A stretch of 59,311 nucleotides of DNA from Paracoccus sp. UBA889 (GTDB lineage: Bacteria > Pseudomonadota > Alphaproteobacteria > Rhodobacterales > Rhodobacteraceae), in assembly GCA_002294185.1 (NCBI GenBank), contig DBFD01000042.1, positions 1 to 59,311 of the forward strand, given 5' to 3'. Made by a program: the position numbers and the translations under genes. The notes beneath the pieces were generated by a model. It saw nothing but the letters and a program-made list of their open reading frames with translations, was not told the DNA's origin and made no database searches. This document shows positions 21,727 through 30,918 of this stretch, piece after piece. How positions within the stretch are numbered: the stretch's first letter is position 1; every line of letters begins with the position of its first letter.

Positions 21727-22248
21727 ATGCGGGCTTTTGCGCTGATCATCGGATTTACGGCCTTGGCCGGGCTTTCGGCGTGCAGCGGCGACCCGCGTCT
21801 GATGAACATTCGCGCAGGTCAGAGCAGCCCCGACGAATTTGCCGTGCTGCCGTCGAAACCCCTGTCGATGCCGCCTGATCTGGCCGTTCTGCCGGCGCCG
21901 ACTCCGGGCGGGCCCAACATCACCGATCCGACGCCGCAGGCCGATGCGGTGGCCGCGCTTGGAGGCAATCCTGCGCGGCTGGACGACCGCGGCATCGCCG
22001 CTTCGGATCAGGCGCTGGTGGCCTATGCCGGGCGGGCCGGCACGAATCCCGACATACGCCCGGAACTGGCGCAGGCGGATCTTCGCTGGCGGTCGCGCAA
22101 TGCCCGCCGCCCGCTGGAGGCCCTGTTCGGCACCTCGGTCTATCAGCGCGCCTATCGCAGCATGGCGCTGGATGCCACTGCGGAACAGATCCGCTGGCAG
22201 CGCGCCGGCGCGCGGACCTCGACCTCGCCGGCCCCGGCGGCCAAGTAG
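21727..22248 (+). CDS. DUF3035 outer-membrane lipoprotein, BamF-like
   Basis: A 173-residue lipoprotein with signal peptide [20 protein letters not shown] and lipobox LSAC. Just after the Cys, the sequence [20 protein letters not shown] contains the PDEF motif that, from memory of the alphaproteobacterial BAM literature, is shared by BamF (DUF3035) and BamC lipoproteins. It therefore probably belongs to the outer-membrane beta-barrel assembly complex; this is inference. The remainder is Pro/Ala-rich with a predicted helical end. GGGGCAGGAT precedes the ATG. It follows lspA by 28 bp in the same direction. Confidence 0.82.
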   Translation: MRAFALIIGFTALAGLSACSGDPRLMNIRAGQSSPDEFAVLPSKPLSMPPDLAVLPAPTPGGPNITDPTPQADAVAALGGNPARLDDRGIAASDQALVAYAGRAGTNPDIRPELAQADLRWRSRNARRPLEALFGTSVYQRAYRSMALDATAEQIRWQRAGARTSTSPAPAAK

Positions 22249-22255
22249 GCGCGCC

Positions 22256-23476
22256 ATGGTTCCGGGCTTCGATCCGGCCTCGCCGGATTTCGGCCGCGAT
22301 CCCTGGCCGGTCTATGCCGCGATCCGGGCGCTGCCCGAATTGCCCTGGCTGGCGGGATTCGAGGGCCATGTCGCGGCGCGGTTTCACGATGTAAGCGCCA
22401 TCGCCTCGGACCGGCGGATGGTGCGGGGCGCCGCCGCCTTTGCCGCGCCCGGCGACAGAGACCGCCTGCGACGGGCCGAGAATTTCCACGACATGCCGTT
22501 TCATGAACGCTTCGTGCAGACCTCGATGCTGGAGCTGGACGGCGCCGACCATGACCGGCTGCGCCGTGCGGTCTTTCCCTTCTTCACAAAGACCCGGCTG
22601 GAAAGCCTGCGCGATTGGGTTGCGGACCATCTGGGCGCGCGGCTGGACGCGCTGCTGTCCCGCGAACGGATCGACTTCGTGACCGATCTGGCCCATGACC
22701 TGCCAGGCCAGGTGATCGGGCACCTGATCGGCACCGACCCGGCGATGGCGCGGCAGATGACGGAATGGTCCGAGGCTGTCGTGACCTATTTCGACGTCAG
22801 CAACCGCACCCCCGCGCGCAAGGCGCGGGCCGAGCAGGCGACACGGCTGTTTCACGACCTGTTGCGGGATCTGTGCGCGCAGCGCCGGATCCGGCCGCGC
22901 GACGATCTGACCAGCGCCCTGACCCTTGCCGAGGCCCGCGGGCAGATGAGTGGTGACGAGGTGATCTCGACCCTGATGCAGCTTCTGCACGCGGGCCATG
23001 GCTCGACCGTGGACGCGATGGGCAACGGCATGGCCGCGCTGCTGGCCCATCCCGACCAGATGGCGCTGCTGCGCGCCGATCGCGCGCTGATGCCGCAGGC
23101 GGTGCAAGAGATGTTTCGCCATGCCGCGCCGCTGCCCTTCTTTCACCGCTATGCCTCGGTCGATCTGACGATCTGCGGGCGAGATTGGCCGAGGGGCACG
23201 AAGTTCGGCCTGCTCTATGCCAGCGCCAACCGCGATCCCGCGGCGTTCGAGGGACCGGACCGGTTCGACGTGACCCGCAGGCCGAACCTGCATCTGGCCT
23301 TCGGCGCCGGTCCGCATGTCTGCCTGGGCAACAATCTGGCGCGGCTGAACATGGAAGTTCTGTTTGACGCCTTGCTGGCGCGGACGACGCGGATCGAGGC
23401 CGCAGGCGAGGCGACATGGAAGACCGGCCTGCAAGCCCACGGCCCGACGAGCCTGCCGGTCGCGCTGTCAGGGTAG
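22256..23476 (+). CDS. cytochrome P450
   Basis: A soluble, haem-thiolate monooxygenase of 406 residues, the bacterial class I size. The haem loop FGAGPHVCLGNNLAR holds the axial Cys356. The I-helix is AGHGST (246-251), with Gly-Ser-Thr for oxygen activation, and the ExxR motif of the K-helix is EMFR (285-288). The GPHVCLG variant and RYASVDLTICGRDWPRGTKF are close to CYP families of actinobacteria and alphaproteobacteria. The substrate is unknown. No ferredoxin or reductase gene is adjacent, so redox partners must be elsewhere. It starts eight bases after the BamF-like stop. Confidence 0.93.
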   Translation: MVPGFDPASPDFGRDPWPVYAAIRALPELPWLAGFEGHVAARFHDVSAIASDRRMVRGAAAFAAPGDRDRLRRAENFHDMPFHERFVQTSMLELDGADHDRLRRAVFPFFTKTRLESLRDWVADHLGARLDALLSRERIDFVTDLAHDLPGQVIGHLIGTDPAMARQMTEWSEAVVTYFDVSNRTPARKARAEQATRLFHDLLRDLCAQRRIRPRDDLTSALTLAEARGQMSGDEVISTLMQLLHAGHGSTVDAMGNGMAALLAHPDQMALLRADRALMPQAVQEMFRHAAPLPFFHRYASVDLTICGRDWPRGTKFGLLYASANRDPAAFEGPDRFDVTRRPNLHLAFGAGPHVCLGNNLARLNMEVLFDALLARTTRIEAAGEATWKTGLQAHGPTSLPVALSG

Positions 23477-23632
23477 AGGTCGGAAACACAGGCTGGCGCC
23501 GCGCCGTTCGCCGGCGTGGGCGCGATCGGCCACAGCGCGCTGCGTCGCGCCGCACACAATGCCGCGAGACGGGTTGCGCCCCGCCTGCGCGGGCGGCAGA
23601 TTTCCGCCACCACACGAGGAGGTTCCGACCCG

Positions 23633-25066
23633 ATGCGCCGCGCCCCTTTGCCCGCAGCCCTTGCCTTGTCGCTGTCCGCGCTGCCGGCGCTGGCCGATAT
23701 GCCGGAAGGCGTCAGCAGCTTCACCCTGCCCAACGGGCTTGAGACCGTCGTGATCGAGGATCACCGCGCCCCGGTCGTGGTCCAGATGGTCTGGTACAAG
23801 ATCGGCGCTGCGGACGAAGCGCCCGGAAAATCCGGCATCGCGCATTATCTGGAACATCTGATGTTCAAGGGGACCGACACGTTGGGCCCCGGCGAATTGT
23901 CCCGAACCGTGACCGCCAATGGCGGCATGGACAACGCCTTCACCTCTTACGACTACACCACTTATTTCCAGCGCATCGCCAGCGATCGCCTGCCCCTGAT
24001 CATGAGGATGGAGGCAGACCGCATGGCGAACCTGAAGATCGGCGAGGACGATTGGCAAGCCGAACGCCAGGTCGTGCTGGAGGAACGCGCCCAGCGGACC
24101 GACAGCGATCCGCGCGCCCTGTTCGGCGAGGAACAGAGCGCGACGCTGTATTACAATCATCCCTACGGCCGCCCGGTCATCGGCTGGCGGCAGGAGATGA
24201 TGGACCTGACGCGCAAGGATGCAATCAAGTGGTATGACGACAATTATTCCCCAAGCGAGGCGGTGCTGATCCTTGCCGGTGACGTCACCCCGGAAAAGGC
24301 CCGCGAGCTGGCGGAAAAATATTACGGCCCCATTCCGGCCAAGGCAGAGGCCGCACCCCGTATCCGCCCGCAGGAACCCACGCAGCGCAGCCCGCGCAGG
24401 ATGGAGATGGTCGATCCCCGCGTTCCCCAGCCGGTCATGACCCGCATGATCCTGGCGCCCGAGCGGAATCCGGGCGACCAGGCCAGGGCTGCCGCGCTGA
24501 CGGTGCTGGCCGAATTGCTGGGCGGATCGATGCAGACCTCGGTTCTGGGGCGCGAATTGGCGCTGAAGGGCAAGGCGATCTGGGCCGGGGCCAGCTATGA
24601 CGGACTGGCGGTCGATCCGACCAATTTCACCATCTCGATGATGCCCGCGCAAGGATTGTCCCGCGACAAGGCCGAGGCCGCACTGGACAAGGTGCTGGCC
24701 GATTTCCTCAAGACCGGTCCGGACAAGGCCGATCTGGAACGGGTCAAGACCAGCATCCGCGCCGCCCGCATCTATGCCCGCGATTCCGCCCAGGGCCGGG
24801 CCTATGATTACGGGCAGGGTCTGGCCACCGGGCTGAGCATCGAGGATGTCAACGACTGGCCCGACATCCTCTCGGCGGTTACCGCCCAGGACGTGATGGC
24901 GGCCGCGCAGGAGGTGCTGACCAGCGACGCCCGCGTCACCGGCTGGCTGCTGCCCGCACCGCCGGCCGAGACGGCAGCCAATTCCAGCGCCGCAGCCGTT
25001 CCAGGCGACGCGGCCGCGCCGCCCGCCGCCGCCACTGCCGAAACGCAAAAGGAGATCGAAGGATGA
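23633..25066 (+). CDS. M16 zinc peptidase, catalytic subunit
   Basis: Exported pitrilysin-family protease, 477 residues, with a signal peptide ending ALPALA. The inverted zinc motif is HYLEH (in GKSGIAHYLEHLMFKGTDTL), and the distal Glu lies in QVVLEERAQR. The second, inactive-like domain begins near residue 250. A strong AGGAGG lies nine bases before the ATG at 23633; the frame extends upstream to 23516 without support. A Pro/Ala-rich C-terminal tail follows the fold. It overlaps the next gene as ATGA; such pairs form heterodimeric peptidases related to the mitochondrial processing peptidase. Confidence 0.95.
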   Translation: MRRAPLPAALALSLSALPALADMPEGVSSFTLPNGLETVVIEDHRAPVVVQMVWYKIGAADEAPGKSGIAHYLEHLMFKGTDTLGPGELSRTVTANGGMDNAFTSYDYTTYFQRIASDRLPLIMRMEADRMANLKIGEDDWQAERQVVLEERAQRTDSDPRALFGEEQSATLYYNHPYGRPVIGWRQEMMDLTRKDAIKWYDDNYSPSEAVLILAGDVTPEKARELAEKYYGPIPAKAEAAPRIRPQEPTQRSPRRMEMVDPRVPQPVMTRMILAPERNPGDQARAAALTVLAELLGGSMQTSVLGRELALKGKAIWAGASYDGLAVDPTNFTISMMPAQGLSRDKAEAALDKVLADFLKTGPDKADLERVKTSIRAARIYARDSAQGRAYDYGQGLATGLSIEDVNDWPDILSAVTAQDVMAAAQEVLTSDARVTGWLLPAPPAETAANSSAAAVPGDAAAPPAAATAETQKEIEG

Positions 25067-26430
25067 TCCGCGCCGTCATCGCCCTCGTCGCCACCCTGAT
25101 CGCGCTGCCGGCCTGGGCCATCGAGATCCAGAAGGTCACGTCGCCCGGCGGCATCGAGGCGTGGCTGGTCGAGGATCGCTCGATCCCCTTCGTCGCGCTG
25201 GAATTCGACTTCAGGGGTGGCACCAGTCTCGATGCGCCGGGCAAGCGTGGTGCGATCAACCTGATGACCGCCACGCTGGAGGAAGGCGCGGGCAAGCTGG
25301 ATTCGACCGCCTTTGCACGGGCGGTCGAGGATCTGGGGGCCGACATCTCTTTCGACAGCAGTCAGGACGCGCTGAGCATCGACATGCGCACCCTGACCGA
25401 GAATCGCGAAGCGACCGCGGATCTGCTGGCCAAGGCGCTGACCCAACCGCGTTTCGATCAGGATGCGATCGACCGGGTGAAGGGTCAGGTTCAGGCGATC
25501 ATCCGCGCGAACGCAAACGATCCGCAATCCATTGCCAGCGAGAAACTGGCGCAACTGGCCTTTGGCGATCACCCCTATGGCAGTTCGGCCAATGGCACGG
25601 CTGAATCCGTGGCGCGGCTGACGCGGCAGGATCTGGTCGCCGCGAAGAACCGCGTTCTGGCGCGGGACCGGGTGGTGGTTGGCGTCTCGGGCGATATCAC
25701 GCCCGAGGAACTGGGACCGCTGCTGGACCGGATCCTGGGCGGTCTTCCGGAAAAAGGCACCGCCCCCCTGCCCGAACCCGCGCAATTGAACCTCGGCAAC
25801 GACGTGACCGTGATCGACTGGGACAGCCCGCAGACCGTGGTCAGCTTCTATGGGCCGGGCCTGCCCATCGACGACCCGGACTACTTCGCCGCCTATGTCG
25901 CCAACCACATTCTTGGCGGCGGCGGCTTCGGTTCTCGTCTGATGGAAGAACTTCGCGAAAAGCGGGGCTTGACCTATGGCATCTATACGGGGCTCGCGAC
26001 CGGACTTTATGGTCAACGCTGGCTTGGCGGGATGCAGGGTTCGAACGCCTCGATCGGCCAGGCTCTGGATCTGATCCGCAAGGAATGGGAAAAGATGGCC
26101 AAGGATGGCGTCAGCCAGCAGGAATTGCGGGATGCGAAGACCTATCTGACCGGGGAATATCCGCTGCGTTTCGACGGCAATGGCAAGATCGCGGGGATCC
26201 TGGCCGGGATGCAGCTTGTGGGCTTTCCCATCGACTACGTGAACACCCGCAACCAGAAGGTCGAGGCCGTCACCGCCGAGGATGTCCAGCGCGTCGCTGC
26301 GCGTCTGCTGAACCCGGACCAGTTGCGCTTTGTCCTGGTCGGCCGTCCGGAGGGGGTCGAAACCGCGAAAGCCGGGACCGGGTCGCCGCCCGCCGGGCAG
26401 GCGGCCGAGACGGAGAACGCAGTCAATTGA
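25063..26430 (+). CDS. M16 peptidase-like, non-catalytic subunit
   Basis: A 455-residue exported partner of the preceding protease, with signal peptide MIRAVIALVATLIALPAWA. Where HxxEH should stand, the sequence reads INLMTATLEEGAG, so no zinc can be bound. The conserved Arg/Tyr substrate-clamp segment is instead strong: GGGGFGSRLMEELREKRGLT then YGIYTGLATG. This division, with one chain supplying zinc and the other the R/Y pair, is known for bacterial two-chain M16B peptidases. Start and stop of the two genes overlap by four bases, supporting stoichiometric production. Confidence 0.94.
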   Translation: MIRAVIALVATLIALPAWAIEIQKVTSPGGIEAWLVEDRSIPFVALEFDFRGGTSLDAPGKRGAINLMTATLEEGAGKLDSTAFARAVEDLGADISFDSSQDALSIDMRTLTENREATADLLAKALTQPRFDQDAIDRVKGQVQAIIRANANDPQSIASEKLAQLAFGDHPYGSSANGTAESVARLTRQDLVAAKNRVLARDRVVVGVSGDITPEELGPLLDRILGGLPEKGTAPLPEPAQLNLGNDVTVIDWDSPQTVVSFYGPGLPIDDPDYFAAYVANHILGGGGFGSRLMEELREKRGLTYGIYTGLATGLYGQRWLGGMQGSNASIGQALDLIRKEWEKMAKDGVSQQELRDAKTYLTGEYPLRFDGNGKIAGILAGMQLVGFPIDYVNTRNQKVEAVTAEDVQRVAARLLNPDQLRFVLVGRPEGVETAKAGTGSPPAGQAAETENAVN

Positions 26431-26438
26431 GGGAACTT

Positions 26439-26458
26439 GGCCGGGAGCGATCCCGGCC
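26439..26458. terminator. hairpin between convergent M16 and lipoprotein genes
   Basis: A perfect 8-bp stem GGCCGGGA/TCCCGGCC closed by a GCGA tetraloop (GNRA type) lies in the 52-bp gap. No T-tract follows on either strand; it probably works as a bidirectional terminator or 3'-end protector. Confidence 0.6.
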
Positions 26459-26482
26459 ATGTTCACCCACAGTTCGGCCGGA

Positions 26483-26659
26483 TCACTTGACCTGGACTGC
26501 GCCGCTGCCGCCAAGCGCCGCGCCCGCCACGGCGCCGACCGGCCCGCCGACGACGGCGCCCGTTGCCGCGCCGGTCGTCGCGCGGGTTGCGGTATTCGGG
26601 CCGCAGGCCGCTACCAGCAGCGTCAGGCCCAATGTCATTGCCACACTTACCTTACGCAT
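26483..26659 (-). CDS. small glycine-zipper lipoprotein
   Basis: A 58-residue lipoprotein. The signal peptide [19 protein letters not shown] ends in lipobox VAAC. The mature part has a glycine-zipper membrane-active stretch ([20 protein letters not shown]) and a short charged end (VQVK). AAAAGGACG lies before the ATG at 26659. It is too short for a common 60-residue cut-off but is well supported by signal and SD. Related proteins are abundant envelope lipoproteins of unclear function. It is divergent from mutL. Confidence 0.85.
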   Translation of the reverse strand: MRKVSVAMTLGLTLLVAACGPNTATRATTGAATGAVVGGPVGAVAGAALGGSGAVQVK

Positions 26660-26784
26660 TGTTTCGTCCTTTTTTGAAAAGCTGTGTTGCCTCAACCGCC
26701 AAACCCGCGCCCCGGTTTCCGTTCCGTCACCCATCAGGCAGGAAATTCTTTCTGACCCCGCGGCCCGGTGCTATATCTGGTGAC

Positions 26785-28605
26785 ATGAACAGTCACGCAC
26801 CCAATATCCGCCCTGTCATCCGCCAATTGGATGAGGCCACGTCCAACCGCATCGCAGCAGGCGAAGTGGTCGAGCGTCCGGCTTCGGCGGTGAAGGAACT
26901 GGTGGAAAACGCGCTGGATGCCGGCGCGACGCGCATCGACATCGCCATCGAGAACGGAGGCAAGCGGCTGATCCGCGTCACCGATGACGGCTGCGGGATG
27001 ACCGCCGACGACCTGCCGTTGGCCCTGTCGCGCCACGCCACCAGCAAGATCGATGGCAGTGACCTGCTGGCGATTCGCAGCTTCGGCTTTCGCGGCGAGG
27101 CGCTGCCGTCGCTGGGCGCCGTCGGGCGGCTGACGATCACCTCACGCGCGCAAGGCTGTGAGGGCGTGGCGATCGCCGTCGCGGGCGGGGCCGCCGGCCC
27201 GGTCCGTCCCGCGGCAGCCAATCGGGGCTGCGTCGTGGAGTTGCGCGATCTGTTCTTTGCCACCCCCGCCAGGCTGAAATTCATGCGCAGCGACCGCGCC
27301 GAGACGCAGGCCGTGGCCGACACGATCCGCCGCCTTGCCATGGCCGAACCCTGGATCGGGTTTTCGCTATCGGCGGAAGGGCGCGAGATCTTCCGCGCCG
27401 ATGCCGAACAGGGCGAGCTTTTCGACGCCCTGAAACTGCGCCTGACGCGGGTGATGGGCCGCGATTTCATCGACAATACGGTCACCATCGACGCCATTCG
27501 CGACGACCTGACCCTGACCGGCTTTGCCGCCTTGCCGACCTATTCGCGCGGCGCGGCGGTGGCGCAGCATCTTTATGTGAACGGCCGCCCGGTCCGCGAC
27601 AAGCTGCTGACCGGCGCGCTGCGGGCGGGCTACATGGATGTGCTGGCTGCGGGGCGCCACCCGGCGGCGGTGCTGTATCTGACCTGCGATCCGCATCTCG
27701 TGGACGTGAACGTCCATCCTGCCAAGGCCGAGGTCCGGTTCCTTGACCCGCAGGCCGCGCGCGGCCTGATCGTCAGCGCATTGCGGCACGGGTTGGCCAG
27801 CGCAGGCCATCGCGCCTCATCGACCCTTGGTGATGCGACGCTGGCGGCCTTCCGGCCAGAGCCGGCGGCGGCACAGGCGCGCCGCTATCAGATGCACGAC
27901 CGCCGCCCCTCGGCAGGCGCCATGCGCGGGGCGCTGGACATGCAGGCCCCGATCGCCGATCCGGGCTTTGCCGAAGCACCGTCGGCGCGCTTCGAAGGAG
28001 TGCCGGACGACGGGCCGCAGGATGCCCCGCTGGGCGCCGCACGGGCACAGATTCACGAGAACTGGATCCTTGCGCAGACCGCTGACGGCCTTGTCATCGT
28101 CGATCAGCACGCGGCCCACGAACGGCTGGTCTATGAACGACTGAAGGCGCAGGCCGGCGCAAGCGGCATCGCCTCGCAGGCGTTGCTGATCCCCGAAATC
28201 GTCGAATTGTCCGAGGCCGATTGCAACCGGATTCTGGGCGTTGCCGACGACCTTGCCTGCCTGGGGCTGGTGATCGAGCCGTTCGGCGGCAGCGCCATCG
28301 CGGTGCGCGAATCGCCGGCGATGCTGACCCGCCTGAACGTTCCGGCGCTGATCCGCGACATCCTTGACGATCTGGCCGATCAGGGTGCATCCGACCGTCT
28401 GCGCGGGCGGATCGACGCGGTTCTGTCGTCCATGGCCTGCCATGGCTCGGTCCGCGCGGGCCGACGCATGGGCGCGGACGAGATGAACGCCCTGCTGCGC
28501 GAGATGGAGCGCGTCCCCAGATCGGGACAATGCAATCACGGCCGGCCGACCTGGGTCAAGCTGCGCCTTGCCGATATCGAACGTCTTTTCGGACGCAAGG
28601 AGTGA
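26785..28605 (+). CDS. mutL: DNA mismatch repair protein MutL
   Basis: GHKL ATPase coordinating mismatch repair. The 606-residue protein shows [20 protein letters not shown] (motif I), [16 protein letters not shown] and [14 protein letters not shown] variable linker (about 350-420) precedes the C-terminal dimerisation domain, which contains [12 protein letters not shown], the DQHA-type endonuclease motif, and [12 protein letters not shown]. The end [14 protein letters not shown] is conserved. The presence of the endonuclease motif suggests a MutH-independent pathway, as expected outside gammaproteobacteria. A TATATC box at 26772-26777 lies only seven bases before the ATG, so this mRNA may also be leaderless, though its -35 is weak. 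Confidence 0.97.
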   Translation: MNSHAPNIRPVIRQLDEATSNRIAAGEVVERPASAVKELVENALDAGATRIDIAIENGGKRLIRVTDDGCGMTADDLPLALSRHATSKIDGSDLLAIRSFGFRGEALPSLGAVGRLTITSRAQGCEGVAIAVAGGAAGPVRPAAANRGCVVELRDLFFATPARLKFMRSDRAETQAVADTIRRLAMAEPWIGFSLSAEGREIFRADAEQGELFDALKLRLTRVMGRDFIDNTVTIDAIRDDLTLTGFAALPTYSRGAAVAQHLYVNGRPVRDKLLTGALRAGYMDVLAAGRHPAAVLYLTCDPHLVDVNVHPAKAEVRFLDPQAARGLIVSALRHGLASAGHRASSTLGDATLAAFRPEPAAAQARRYQMHDRRPSAGAMRGALDMQAPIADPGFAEAPSARFEGVPDDGPQDAPLGAARAQIHENWILAQTADGLVIVDQHAAHERLVYERLKAQAGASGIASQALLIPEIVELSEADCNRILGVADDLACLGLVIEPFGGSAIAVRESPAMLTRLNVPALIRDILDDLADQGASDRLRGRIDAVLSSMACHGSVRAGRRMGADEMNALLREMERVPRSGQCNHGRPTWVKLRLADIERLFGRKE

Positions 28606-28647
28606 CCCTGCCCGGCCCGCGACAATAAGGGCGGGCCGGAGGAACCC

Positions 28648-28719
28648 ATGCTTCAGATCAGCCCCGACAAGGCCGCCCATGTCATCATCCGCGCCCGCGA
28701 ATATGACAGGCCCGTCTGA
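28648..28719 (+). pseudogene. truncated gene start resembling DUF3775 protein
   Basis: A well-formed SD (GGAGGA) precedes an ATG and 23 codons, MLQISPDKAAHVIIRAREYD followed by RPV and a stop. The segment resembles, from memory, the N-terminus of DUF3775-domain proteins of Rhodobacterales, which are about 120-140 residues long. No continuation can be found in any frame downstream, so this looks like the remnant of a gene cut by deletion. Function cannot be assigned. An alternative is a genuine 23-residue peptide. Confidence 0.5.
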
Positions 28720-29058
28720 CCGCCGGCACGCTTCTGGAAACCTTTTCCGAAATGACATGCCGGGCCTGCGTCTGGGATCACCGCCCCGGCGTCAGCCGGT
28801 TTCGGGCGCCAGACGGCGGTCATGACCGCGATTTCGTTGTCCTGCATCGCTGCCAGATCATCGACCCGACCTGCGTCGCCGCCGTGGGCCATCCGGCGCC
28901 GATCCCGTCTTTCCGGTGCGCCGATAACATCCGCGTCAGACTGCCTGCCTGACGCCGGCAAACGGATGCCGGGTCGCCTCCCGACCCTATCCAAGCCGAA
29001 TCGCATTCGCTAGACTGCTCACAAACAAGCACGAAGCAGTAACAAACAGGCGATCCTC
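28720..29058. other. non-coding or decayed stretch
   Basis: About 340 bases between the truncated gene and the lytic transglycosylase hold no convincing gene. Short frames on both strands have weak starts and poor composition. One minus-strand frame around 28700-28850 is moderately protein-like (DDLAAMQDNEIAVMTAVW) but lacks an SD and a recognisable family. It is probably residual DNA from a deleted locus. Confidence 0.5.
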
Positions 29059-30324
29059 ATGACCATGTTCCGAATCCTGATGTCCACCGCCCTTGTCGGG
29101 GCGCTGGCCTCTTGCGCAGGACCGATGAACCGCGCGCCCGGCGGCGGCGGTTCCTATGCCGCGCCCGAGCCGGCGCCGATCCCCGCCGCGTCGGCCGGGG
29201 ACGAGGCCGGGTTGAAGAATTTCGTTCAGTCCTTCCGCTCGCGCGCGCTGTCTTCGGGCGTTTCGGCGGCGACTTATGACCGCGCCATGAGGATCGCGCG
29301 CTACAACCCGGACGTGATCCGGCTGGACCGCAAACAGGCCGAATTCTCGCGCCCCGTCTGGCTGTATCTGGACAGTGCCGTCTCTGATTCCCGCATCGAT
29401 ACCGGGCGCGAGAAGGCGGCGCGGTTCAACAGCACCCTGTCGGCGATCGAGGCGCGCTATGGCGTGCCGCGCGAAATCGTGTTGGCCGTCTGGGGGATGG
29501 AATCGAATTTCGGCGCCAATCGCGGCAAGATGCAGATCATCCCCTCGCTCGCGACGCTGGCCTATGACGGCCGCCGGGGCGAGATGTTCCAGAAACAGCT
29601 GATCGCCTCGCTGAAGATCCTGCAGGCGGGCGATGTCGATCCCGAAAACATGCTGGGCAGCTGGGCCGGCGCGATGGGCCATACCCAGTTCATGCCGACA
29701 TCCTATCTTGAATATGCCGTCGATTTCACCGGTGACGGCCGCCGCGACATCTGGTCCGACGATCCGACCGACGCGCTGGCCTCGACCGCGGCCTATCTGG
29801 CTCGGAGCGGCTGGCGCCGGGGCGAGGCATGGGGGGCCGAGGTCAGGCTGCCCGCGAATTTCAACATGGGCCAGATCGGCAAGAGCACCCGCAAATCCAG
29901 CGGCACATGGGCCGCGCAGGGCGTGACCCGCTTCGGCGGCGGCAGCCTGCCATCGGGCAACGGCTCGATCATCATGCCGGCGGGCGCGCGCGGACCGGCC
30001 TTCCTGATCCTCGACAATTTCCGGTCGATCCTGCGCTACAACAATTCCGACAATTATGCGCTTGGCGTGTCCTTCCTGGGCGAACGGATCGCCGGGCGGT
30101 CGGGCATCCAGGGCGGCTGGCCACGCAACGACCGGCCCTTGTCCACGGCCGAGCGGAAGGAAATCCAGCAGCGCCTGCGCGCCCAGGGCTATTATGACGG
30201 CGAGATCGACGGGCTGTTCGGTTCGGGCACGATGACGGCGGTGGCCGCCTATCAGCGCGCCAGGGGCGTGACGCCGGACGGCTACCCGACCTCGATCCTG
30301 CTGGATCAGTTGCGCGGCCGTTAG
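29059..30324 (+). CDS. MltB-type lytic murein transglycosylase lipoprotein
   Basis: Outer-membrane or periplasmic enzyme that cleaves glycan strands of peptidoglycan, 421 residues. The signal peptide ends in lipobox LASC. The SLT_2 catalytic domain (about 50-340) carries LAVWGMESNFGANRGKMQII, with the catalytic Glu, and GSWAGAMGHTQFMPTSYLEY. A PG_binding_1 domain forms the C-terminus (QQRLRAQGYYDGEIDGLFGS then GTMTAVAAYQRARG). A second in-frame ATG at 29065 is close and either could be used. It stands alone, with convergent rppH beyond a long inverted repeat. Confidence 0.94.
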   Translation: MTMFRILMSTALVGALASCAGPMNRAPGGGGSYAAPEPAPIPAASAGDEAGLKNFVQSFRSRALSSGVSAATYDRAMRIARYNPDVIRLDRKQAEFSRPVWLYLDSAVSDSRIDTGREKAARFNSTLSAIEARYGVPREIVLAVWGMESNFGANRGKMQIIPSLATLAYDGRRGEMFQKQLIASLKILQAGDVDPENMLGSWAGAMGHTQFMPTSYLEYAVDFTGDGRRDIWSDDPTDALASTAAYLARSGWRRGEAWGAEVRLPANFNMGQIGKSTRKSSGTWAAQGVTRFGGGSLPSGNGSIIMPAGARGPAFLILDNFRSILRYNNSDNYALGVSFLGERIAGRSGIQGGWPRNDRPLSTAERKEIQQRLRAQGYYDGEIDGLFGSGTMTAVAAYQRARGVTPDGYPTSILLDQLRGR

Positions 30325-30345
30325 GCCGGGCGGCCGATCCGATCG

Positions 30346-30391
30346 GCTGCCCGCGCCGCCCGCCCGCCAAGGGCCGCGCGGCGCGGGCAGC
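30346..30391. terminator. 14-bp inverted repeat between convergent mltB-like gene and rppH
   Basis: GCTGCCCGCGCCGC (30346-30359) and its perfect complement GCGGCGCGGGCAGC (30378-30391) enclose an 18-base loop. It fills most of the 87-bp convergent gap. It lacks a T-tract but is the longest perfect stem seen in the window, and is likely a bidirectional terminator. Confidence 0.65.
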
Positions 30392-30411
30392 CTGCGGCCA
30401 GAACGACAGGT

Positions 30412-30918
30412 TCAGGCGAGCCGGTCGCAAAAAATGCGCAGAACCGTCGCGTAGACATTTCGTTTGAACGGCACGATCCGGGCCAGAAGATCGTCGGCGC
30501 GCATCCAGTCCCAGCGGTCGAATTCGGGGTGCTCCGTCTCGATGCAGATGTCGCTGTCCTGACCCAGAAAGCGCATCAAAACCCATTTCTGGCGCTGCCC
30601 GCCATAGCGGCCCTTCCAGACCTTGCCCAGCAATTCCGGCGGCAGGTCATAGAAAACCCAATCCGGCGTCTCGTCGAGGATCTCGACCTTGCTGGCGGGA
30701 ATGCCGGTTTCCTCGGCCAGTTCACGCAGCGCCGCCTCGCGCGCGGTTTCGCCCGGGTCGATCCCGCCCTGCGGCATCTGCCAAGCGGGCGGCTGATCGG
30801 TCGGATGGTCCAGCCGCTGACCGGCAAAGACCATCCCGGCCGCGTTGATCAGCACGACGCCCGCGCAGGGCCGGTAGGGCAAGCCCCCCGGCCCCGATGG
30901 ATAGGCGCCATCAACCAT
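30412..30918 (-). CDS. rppH: RNA pyrophosphohydrolase RppH
   Basis: Nudix enzyme of 168 residues that trims 5' triphosphates from mRNA and so starts decay. The Nudix box at residues 51-73 reads [20 protein letters not shown] and then [19 protein letters not shown] at the N-terminus, [13 protein letters not shown] and the [20 protein letters not shown] end are typical of RppH/Ap4A hydrolases. ATG at 30918 overlaps the ctpA stop by eight bases, so it is last in the gpmI-envC-ctpA-rppH operon; upstream in-frame starts lie inside ctpA. Confidence 0.93.
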   Translation of the reverse strand: MVDGAYPSGPGGLPYRPCAGVVLINAAGMVFAGQRLDHPTDQPPAWQMPQGGIDPGETAREAALRELAEETGIPASKVEILDETPDWVFYDLPPELLGKVWKGRYGGQRQKWVLMRFLGQDSDICIETEHPEFDRWDWMRADDLLARIVPFKRNVYATVLRIFCDRLA

